From positions 1 to 25,549 of the IMG/VR virus record IMGVR_UViG_3300037070_002093: DNA of 25,549 nucleotides; one strand, 5' to 3'. The stretch comes from a virus. This document shows, piece after piece, positions 21,884 to 25,549 of the stretch (the stretch's first letter is position 1; every line of letters starts with the position of its first letter). Position numbers and translations under genes: made by a program. The notes beneath the pieces are model-generated. The model was not told the DNA's origin. It did not search any database and was given only the letters and a program-made list of their open reading frames with translations.

Positions 21884-24135
21884 TACAATACCTGCTCATC
21901 TGTAATGCCCTGCTTTAGTAAGTCTTCAAACTGGGGCTGTGTTTTGACTTGCTCTAGAAGCTGCCCCATAACCGCGTCTACGGTCGCTGAGGCGGCTTGT
22001 GCGCTGCTCTGCTGCACGGCTTGAGCTACGGCACCCTGCACCATCTGGGACTGCATAAACGCCTGCTGCTGCTGTGCTTTCTGTTGCATGAACGCTGAGT
22101 GCTGCTGCCAGCGCTGTTGGAACGCCTGCTGGACCTGTGGGGTCGCTGTTAGGTGTTCCATTGTGGCCATTGCTGCCTCTAGTTCGTCCATCATGGCTGC
22201 ATGGTCCCAGAACGGCATAACCGGGGGCACGTATTCGCCCTTTGTTAGGCGCTCGTTGATTTCGTTCTGTAGCTTACGATATTGGGCGGCGCGCGATATG
22301 CGGCCGGTATCACCCACCTTCGCATCCATCGCTAGCTTTGATTTATCAAGCTGGCCAGTGCGTTCGTCCATGTAAAGGATGCCTAGGGGCGACTGGAGAC
22401 GTTCGATAATTGCACCCTCACGCACAGCGCGTAGCTCTGGGATGAAACTACCGCGTTCTATTCTGATGCTGTAGTTCGTCCCTGACTTTAGAACCTTATT
22501 GTTATAGAACTCTAGAACCTCATCCTGCATGTTCGCATCGGTGTAGTTCATCGTGCGAATTGGAGGGTAGAAGTCCTTAACTCTATTCAACCTCATCTGC
22601 TTAGCCGCGGCGAATTGTTCTCCCAAGTGCTCATAGAGATTATTCCACTCGGAATCCATAATCTCCTGAAGCATGGGAATAGCCATAGGCCCGCGCATCT
22701 GGCCGGGGAACTTTGACTGCTGGAACAAGTCAGCCCCGCCCGCTAGGTCGTTCAAGAGGTTCATGACTAGCTCAATACTCTTGATAAACCAACCCGGCAT
22801 TGCTGGGCCAGCGAGACGGTGCACCAAAGGCACACCCTGTTCATTTACGCTGTTTTCAATGGCTTCTGGGCTGTCGGGCGTAATGTCGGTGCGCTTAATT
22901 CCAGGGCCTAACAAAACCTTACCGTGGATGTTCGCGTTGGCTTCTTCGCCCATCTGGCTTAGGCGCTTGTTAAGGAACTTCTGGGGTGCCATCAGGTCAG
23001 TTACGTAGTCCTTCGTCCAGAAGGTTGTAGTCACTGGCTCTAGGTGGTAGTCCACTACGGGAACCTCTCCGTAAGGGTTCTCACCGTCGCGGAGAATCAT
23101 TTTAGATGGGATAAAGATAGTGTAGCGGCCCTTAGGGTATTTCTTCCCGGCTGGCTGGTAGCGATGCACCACGACGAACATATCTGGGTCGTCGTCCTCT
23201 GTGCTTCCCTGAAGCGCGGGAATCATGTCCTGCAAATCAAGCGCACCATGCGAAGGGCCTAGCTGGGTGAATTCAGTCGTGACAATCTTGATGTGTTCGT
23301 CCCCGCCCACTTCCTCAATCTTCATTAAGACTTCTTGGTTAGGCGAACCATCGACGTTGTAGCCGAAGTTTTCAACAACCCAACCCTTGGTTTTAAGCTC
23401 GGCAATGTAGATGCCTTGGTCAGGTGCTAGGTCAGCAACACTACGCACCCCGGCGTCAAGGAACACGTTTAGCGGGCCGTATACAGTAGACTGCACGTCA
23501 CCCACAACCTGTAGGTCTTCTATTACCTCAAAGTATTCCTTCGGCGCTCCCTGTTCAATGAGCATTTCAACTTCGCTCTCACTGAACTCCTGACCCGGCT
23601 GCTGACTGAAGCTGAACAACACTTCGTTCTGTTCGTTAAGCTTCGGCATGGCCTCCTGAGTGACGTTAGGCATCCAGGTTGTTACTTCGAACGCAACCCC
23701 GCCGTAGACGAGCCAGAAGAGAATTTCCCATGTGCGGCTAGGCTGCTTGACCTTGGCATCCAGGGCGCTGATAAGCCTATCAACTACTTCGGCATTGGCC
23801 CACGAAGCTACGTCCTGTTTGTCAGGGTTCGCCTTAAACTTACCGTTCAAGGCGGCTGTGGAAATGCGGCCCATGAACTTCTTCGCGCGCTGCGCCAGCA
23901 AGTTGAAGACTAAATACAGCTTATTGTCTTCGTTCTCGCGGACTGTTAGGTTTCGCGGCCCTTCGCTTAAGTGGTGCTCACCAAAGAAAAAAGCGAGTGC
24001 TCTTAACACCCGCAGTTCTACTGAGAGCCCCGACTTGCGAGACTTCTGATTTTGTAAGCGCTGATAATCCTTGGTAAGTTCGTCTAGAACTCCGTCAGGA
24101 CTTTGAAGCTGCTCGTCCGTGTATTCGTATGGCAT
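21883..24135 (-). CDS. portal protein (750 aa)
   Basis: By size, position before the scaffold and capsid genes, and pattern this is the podovirus portal. Its N-terminal helical part includes KLYLVFNLLAQRAKKFMGRI and ILFWLVYGGVAFEV. A wing/stem region contains VFLDAGVRSVADLAP and the segment GRYTIFIPSKMILRDGENPYG. A helical C-terminus is rich in Gln and Ala (QQAFQQRWQQHSAFMQQK), resembling the barrel or tail of large podoviral portals. Portals form a 12-mer ring at one vertex, through which DNA is packed and released, and bind the terminase. The start lies only 13 nt after the CCA end of tRNA-Thr and has no Shine-Dalgarno sequence. No terminase gene is in the window; it should lie to the right. 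Confidence 0.85.
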   Translation of the reverse strand: MPYEYTDEQLQSPDGVLDELTKDYQRLQNQKSRKSGLSVELRVLRALAFFFGEHHLSEGPRNLTVRENEDNKLYLVFNLLAQRAKKFMGRISTAALNGKFKANPDKQDVASWANAEVVDRLISALDAKVKQPSRTWEILFWLVYGGVAFEVTTWMPNVTQEAMPKLNEQNEVLFSFSQQPGQEFSESEVEMLIEQGAPKEYFEVIEDLQVVGDVQSTVYGPLNVFLDAGVRSVADLAPDQGIYIAELKTKGWVVENFGYNVDGSPNQEVLMKIEEVGGDEHIKIVTTEFTQLGPSHGALDLQDMIPALQGSTEDDDPDMFVVVHRYQPAGKKYPKGRYTIFIPSKMILRDGENPYGEVPVVDYHLEPVTTTFWTKDYVTDLMAPQKFLNKRLSQMGEEANANIHGKVLLGPGIKRTDITPDSPEAIENSVNEQGVPLVHRLAGPAMPGWFIKSIELVMNLLNDLAGGADLFQQSKFPGQMRGPMAIPMLQEIMDSEWNNLYEHLGEQFAAAKQMRLNRVKDFYPPIRTMNYTDANMQDEVLEFYNNKVLKSGTNYSIRIERGSFIPELRAVREGAIIERLQSPLGILYMDERTGQLDKSKLAMDAKVGDTGRISRAAQYRKLQNEINERLTKGEYVPPVMPFWDHAAMMDELEAAMATMEHLTATPQVQQAFQQRWQQHSAFMQQKAQQQQAFMQSQMVQGAVAQAVQQSSAQAASATVDAVMGQLLEQVKTQPQFEDLLKQGITDEQVL

Positions 24136-24148
24136 TTAGTATGAGAAA

Positions 24149-24222
24149 TGGAGCCGGTGGAAGGAATTTAACCCTCATCACAGCCTTACAAGGGGTGCAT
24201 TCTAACGTTGAACTACACCGGC
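24149..24222 (-). tRNA. tRNA-Thr(UGU)
   Basis: 74 nt including encoded CCA. Acceptor GCCGGTG/CACCGGC is perfect, anticodon loop CTTGTAA gives UGU, T-stem GAGGG/CCTTC. The anticodon stem has one C-C mismatch (29-41), and the T-loop is TTAAATT, lacking the usual C56. Reads ACA (and ACG by wobble). Last tRNA of the cluster, 13 nt before the portal gene. Confidence 0.88.
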
Positions 24223-24227
24223 ATTTT

Positions 24228-24302
24228 TGGAGCGCCCTGCGGAACTCGAATCCGCTTCGCATGGTTTGGAAGACCAGCAGTTACCACATACACCAAGGGA
24301 GC
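24228..24302 (-). tRNA. tRNA-Gly(UCC), degenerate
   Basis: 75 nt with CCA and discriminator U. Acceptor GCTCCCT/AGGGCGC has a T-C mismatch at 3-70; D-stem poorly paired; anticodon stem four pairs around loop CTTCCAA, giving UCC. T-arm GCGGA TTCGAGT TCCGC is normal. A shifted reading with anticodon CCA (Trp) is possible but pairs worse. Likely still a tRNA, perhaps weakly functional. Confidence 0.72.
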
Positions 24303-24338
24303 TTTGATGCGTAGCTTAGTGTCCTATTCTACGCTAGA

Positions 24339-24415
24339 TGGCCCGAACCGCTGGATTCGAACCAGCCTACTCCCCGTCTTCAGCGGGGCGCTTGAACCTG
24401 CTCAGCTACATTCGG
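24339..24415 (-). tRNA. tRNA-Phe(GAA)
   Basis: 77 nt with CCA. Anticodon stem CCCCG/CGGGG is perfect, loop CTGAAGA gives GAA (G at 37 instead of A). T-arm GCTGG TTCGAAT CCAGC is normal. Acceptor CCGAATG/GGTTCGG has a G-G at 7-66. Discriminator G, where bacterial tRNA-Phe usually has A. The 24303-24338 spacer carries a 6-bp inverted repeat (GCGTAG/CTACGC). Confidence 0.85.
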
Positions 24416-24420
24416 ATTTC

Positions 24421-24512
24421 TGGTGGGAAGGGCAGGATTTGAACCTGCGGTGTTTACCCTTTGGGTATCCGGGTTACAGCCGGACTGCTTCAGCCTCTCG
24501 CAACACCCGCCC
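24421..24512 (-). tRNA. tRNA-Tyr(GUA), long variable arm
   Basis: 92 nt with CCA and discriminator A. Loop CTGTAAC gives GUA; anticodon stem TCCGG/CCGGA is perfect. A long variable arm (TACCC/GGGTA) marks the bacterial class II tRNA-Tyr. T-arm GCAGG TTCAAAT CCTGC. Acceptor GGGCGGG/CCTTCCC has a C-T mismatch and a G-U. Confidence 0.92.
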
Positions 24513-24517
24513 ACAAT

Positions 24518-24579
24518 GAGGCACCCATGATTAATGACCTTTGGGTTTTACCGGCCGGAACGGTCATGCGGCTGGCCTC
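24518..24579 (-). ncRNA. structured spacer in the tRNA cluster
   Basis: The gap between tRNA-Leu and tRNA-Tyr (24513-24584) is spanned by GAGGC/GCCTC arms (24518-24522 and 24575-24579) enclosing ATGACC/GGTCAT (24534-24539 and 24562-24567). No tRNA T-arm or CCA is found. It may be a decayed tRNA, a small RNA or a processing signal. Low confidence. Confidence 0.3.
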
Positions 24580-24584
24580 TAAAT

Positions 24585-24672
24585 TGGTCCCCAAGAAAGG
24601 ATTTGAACCTTCACGAGTTATTAGCTCACTGGTTTCTAAGACCAGCGCGGCTGCCAGTTACGCCACTCGGGG
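24585..24672 (-). tRNA. tRNA-Leu(UAG)
   Basis: 88 nt with CCA. Class II with long variable arm; D-arm GCG...CGC typical of bacterial tRNA-Leu; anticodon stem CTGGT/ACCAG with loop CTTAGAA gives UAG; acceptor CCCCGAG/CTTGGGG; T-loop TTCAAAT. Reads CUA (and CUG/others by wobble). CUA codons are frequent in the genes of this window, so it likely supports late translation. Confidence 0.94.
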
Positions 24673-24673
24673 A

Positions 24674-24749
24674 TGGGTTGATTGGTGGAACTTGCATCCA
24701 CTTCAGGCACCTTCACAGGGTGCTGGTAAGCTACTTCACCGTCAACCAA
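24674..24749 (-). tRNA. tRNA-His(GUG), atypical
   Basis: 76 nt with CCA. Anticodon stem GCACC/GGTGC perfect, loop CTGTGAA gives GUG. Acceptor TTGGTTG/CAATCAA pairs fully (one G-U), with C73. The base before position 1 is U, so the G-1 that pairs with C73 in bacterial tRNA-His is missing. Position 8 is A and the T-loop is TGCAAGT. Only 1 nt separates it from tRNA-Leu. Confidence 0.82.
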
Positions 24750-24752
24750 ACT

Positions 24753-24827
24753 TTAGGGCCGTCTGTTATATAAATCCATGAAATACGCTACAGACAACCC
24801 TATTAAAATAGCTAACACTACAAACAT
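24753..24827 (-). CDS. possible 24-aa membrane micro-protein inside the tRNA cluster
   Basis: The 79-nt gap between tRNA-Ala and tRNA-His is almost filled by one frame: ATG at 24827-24825, two bases after the CCA of tRNA-Ala, to TAA at 24753-24755. It encodes a hydrophobic segment (MFVVLAILIGLSVAYFM) and a polar, arginine-containing tail (DLYNRRP), a plausible single transmembrane span. There is no ribosome site, since the upstream sequence is the tRNA itself, so translation would need a leaderless start after tRNA processing. May be chance. Confidence 0.35.
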   Translation of the reverse strand: MFVVLAILIGLSVAYFMDLYNRRP

Positions 24828-24828
24828 A

Positions 24829-24903
24829 TGGTGGACTCTAAGGGAATTGAACCCTTACATTCTGGTTGCAAGCCAGACATGCTCCCGTTATCATCAAGAG
24901 CCC
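24829..24903 (-). tRNA. tRNA-Ala(UGC)
   Basis: 75 nt with CCA and A73. Anticodon stem TCTGG/CCAGA, loop CTTGCAA gives UGC. Acceptor GGGCTCT/AGAGTCC contains the G3-U70 pair that is the main identity element for alanyl-tRNA synthetase. T-loop TTCAATT. Reads GCA and neighbours. Confidence 0.94.
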
Positions 24904-24904
24904 G

Positions 24905-24978
24905 TGGAGGACTGTAGTGGAGTTAAACCACCCTGCGAAGGGTTGCAGCCTTCTGTCTAATCGCCTGACTCACAGCCC
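24905..24978 (-). tRNA. tRNA-Cys(GCA)
   Basis: 74 nt with CCA and U73, as in bacterial tRNA-Cys. Anticodon stem GAAGG/CCTTC, loop CTGCAAC gives GCA. Acceptor GGGCTGT/ACAGTCC also has G3-U70, an alanine-type feature. T-loop TTTAACT lacks C56. One nucleotide from tRNA-Ala, with a similar acceptor stem, hinting at divergence from a common copy. Confidence 0.9.
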
Positions 24979-24982
24979 GTAT

Positions 24983-25057
24983 TGGTATTCGCGGTAGGAA
25001 TTGAACCCACCTAGCCGGGTTCGTAGCCCGGTGCATAATCCTATCTGCCACGCGAAT
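24983..25057 (-). tRNA. tRNA-Arg(ACG)
   Basis: 75 nt with CCA and A73. Acceptor ATTCGCG/CGCGAAT and anticodon stem CCGGG/CCCGG are perfect; loop CTACGAA gives ACG, expected to become ICG by the host deaminase and read CGU/CGC/CGA. T-stem GTGGG/CCTAC, T-loop TTCAATT. Confidence 0.94.
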
Positions 25058-25067
25058 GTCTAACTAA

Positions 25068-25154
25068 TGGCGGAAAGAGGGAGATTCGAACTCCCGAAGC
25101 TTTTACACTCAGAATCCTTAGCGGGGACCACCCTCGACCGACCGGACTCTTTCC
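25068..25154 (-). tRNA. tRNA-Ser(GCU), C33 variant
   Basis: 87 nt, class II, with CCA and G73. Acceptor GGAAAGA/TCTTTCC perfect, T-arm GGGAG TTCGAAT CTCCC perfect, long variable arm. Anticodon loop CCGCTAA gives GCU but has C instead of the near-universal U at 33. Reads AGU/AGC. Confidence 0.9.
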
Positions 25155-25168
25155 GTAAACTTACTAAA

Positions 25169-25252
25169 TGGCGGAAGATGCAGGAGTCGAACCCGCTAGG
25201 CTTTTACACCCGGCTGTTTTCAAGACAGTGCCGCACCGTTGCGCTACCTTCC
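25169..25252 (-). tRNA. tRNA-Ser(UGA)
   Basis: 84 nt, class II, with CCA and G73. Acceptor GGAAGGT/ATCTTCC, loop CTTGAAA gives UGA, T-arm GCGGG TTCGACT CCTGC. The anticodon stem has an A-C at 27-43. The variable arm contains TGTAAAAGC, also present in the neighbouring tRNA-Ser(GCU), so the two probably share ancestry. Reads UCA and neighbours. Confidence 0.92.
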
Positions 25253-25300
25253 GTAAAATCAATGGACTGTGGATGTCATTTCACGTTGCGTTAATTCGCA

Positions 25301-25336
25301 TTGTAGCTTATGCCCCTCAAAAGGAGGCGGCTACAA
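25301..25336 (-). ncRNA. stem-loop in the widest tRNA spacer
   Basis: The 117-nt spacer 25253-25369 between tRNA-Ser and tRNA-Gln holds no frame longer than a few codons. It contains a strong hairpin: TTGTAGC (25301-25307) pairs with GCTACAA (25330-25336), enclosing a second stem of CCTC/GAGG type around A-rich bases. No U-tract on either side and no tRNA features. Possible processing signal or small RNA. Confidence 0.4.
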
Positions 25337-25369
25337 GGTCGAACACCCAGGAGTCTAAACTGTTAAGAT

Positions 25370-25443
25370 TGGCCGACGTTAGTGGATTCGAACCACTGCC
25401 AAGAGCTTCAAAGGCTCTTGTGCTGCCATTACACCAAACGCCA
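25370..25443 (-). tRNA. tRNA-Gln(UUG)
   Basis: 74 nt with CCA and G73. Anticodon stem AGAGC/GCTCT, loop CTTTGAA gives UUG. The acceptor begins with U1 opposite G72, a weak first pair as in bacterial tRNA-Gln. T-arm AGTGG TTCGAAT CCACT. First tRNA of the visible cluster in transcription order. Confidence 0.92.
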
Positions 25444-25446
25444 GTA

Positions 25447-25549
25447 TTAACTTAACCGCTTACTAATAGCGATGAGAGCAAAACCTAAGCCAAGGAAAGC
25501 TACACTCGTTAGGATGCCCAAGAAGAACCCGAAATTTTGTGGTGAATAT
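25447..25549 (-). CDS. C-terminus of a small membrane protein (partial)
   Basis: A frame enters from the right edge and ends with TAA at 25447-25449. The 33 visible residues contain a long hydrophobic segment (GFFLGILTSVAFLGLGFALI) followed by a basic tail (SKRLS), that is, one transmembrane span with a cytoplasmic-looking end. The stop lies 3 nt before the 5' end of tRNA-Gln, so the gene abuts the tRNA cluster and may share its transcript. The start is outside the window. Function unknown; small membrane proteins near phage tRNAs are usually uncharacterised. Confidence 0.55.
   Translation of the reverse strand, partial: YSPQNFGFFLGILTSVAFLGLGFALIAISKRLS

Noticed and set aside
24129-25455. 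Several plus-strand open frames of 60-106 codons across the tRNA region
   Set aside because: They lie antisense to the twelve tRNA genes, have no ribosome sites and translate repeated tRNA arms (for example GFEPS/RFELP-like pieces).

Overview
The window is part of a tailed bacteriophage genome, most likely a short-tailed (podovirus-type) phage of a bacterium. The evidence is one long minus-strand virion operon in classical order (portal, scaffold, major capsid protein, head-tail connector, tail proteins, internal/ejection-type proteins, lysis genes), very tight gene packing with many overlapping stop/start codons, and a dense tRNA cluster. No tape measure, tail sheath or tail tube series is seen. 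No integrase or repressor is visible. The host cannot be named from the sequence.

Left end (1-1776, plus strand): a short operon of small genes. It holds the tail of a truncated gene, an unknown 119-aa protein, a HAD-fold 5'-nucleotidase-like phosphatase, a 70-aa basic protein, a protein resembling the DUF5664 (dATP/dGTP diphosphohydrolase N-terminal) family, and a 52-aa zinc-ribbon protein. This looks like the edge of a nucleotide-metabolism/early region. It converges on the late genes near 1777-1811.

Centre (1812-24135, minus strand; read right to left): portal, a 71-aa coiled-coil protein, a 170-nt leader with a consensus-like promoter and inverted repeats, scaffold, major capsid protein, and a strong intrinsic terminator. 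A head-decoration-like protein, a Cys/His finger protein, an unknown protein and a head-tail adaptor follow. Then comes a run of small, mostly beta-rich virion proteins, one built of seven ~22-residue repeats. After these are a tail-fibre-like protein, a 669-aa tail protein, five probable internal/ejection proteins, a holin-like protein, an M15 peptidase (endolysin candidate), a calcineurin-like phosphoesterase, an unknown protein, a C39-like cysteine peptidase and a secreted protein.

Right end (24149-25443, minus strand): twelve tRNA genes with encoded CCA, in the order of transcription Gln(UUG), Ser(UGA), Ser(GCU), Arg(ACG), Cys(GCA), Ala(UGC), His(GUG), Leu(UAG), Tyr(GUA), Phe(GAA), Gly(UCC), Thr(UGU). 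The portal gene starts 13 nt after the last CCA. Three of the wider spacers hold something other than tRNA: a 24-codon membrane micro-ORF and two stem-loop elements. The C-terminus of a further membrane protein enters at the right edge.

The most unusual global signal is the apparent complete absence of the palindromes GATC and GTAC from the whole 25.5 kb, while CTAG is common. This points to strong past selection by restriction systems. Other points of interest are the capsid-specific promoter/terminator pair, the seven-repeat virion protein, and several tRNAs with altered identity or conserved positions.
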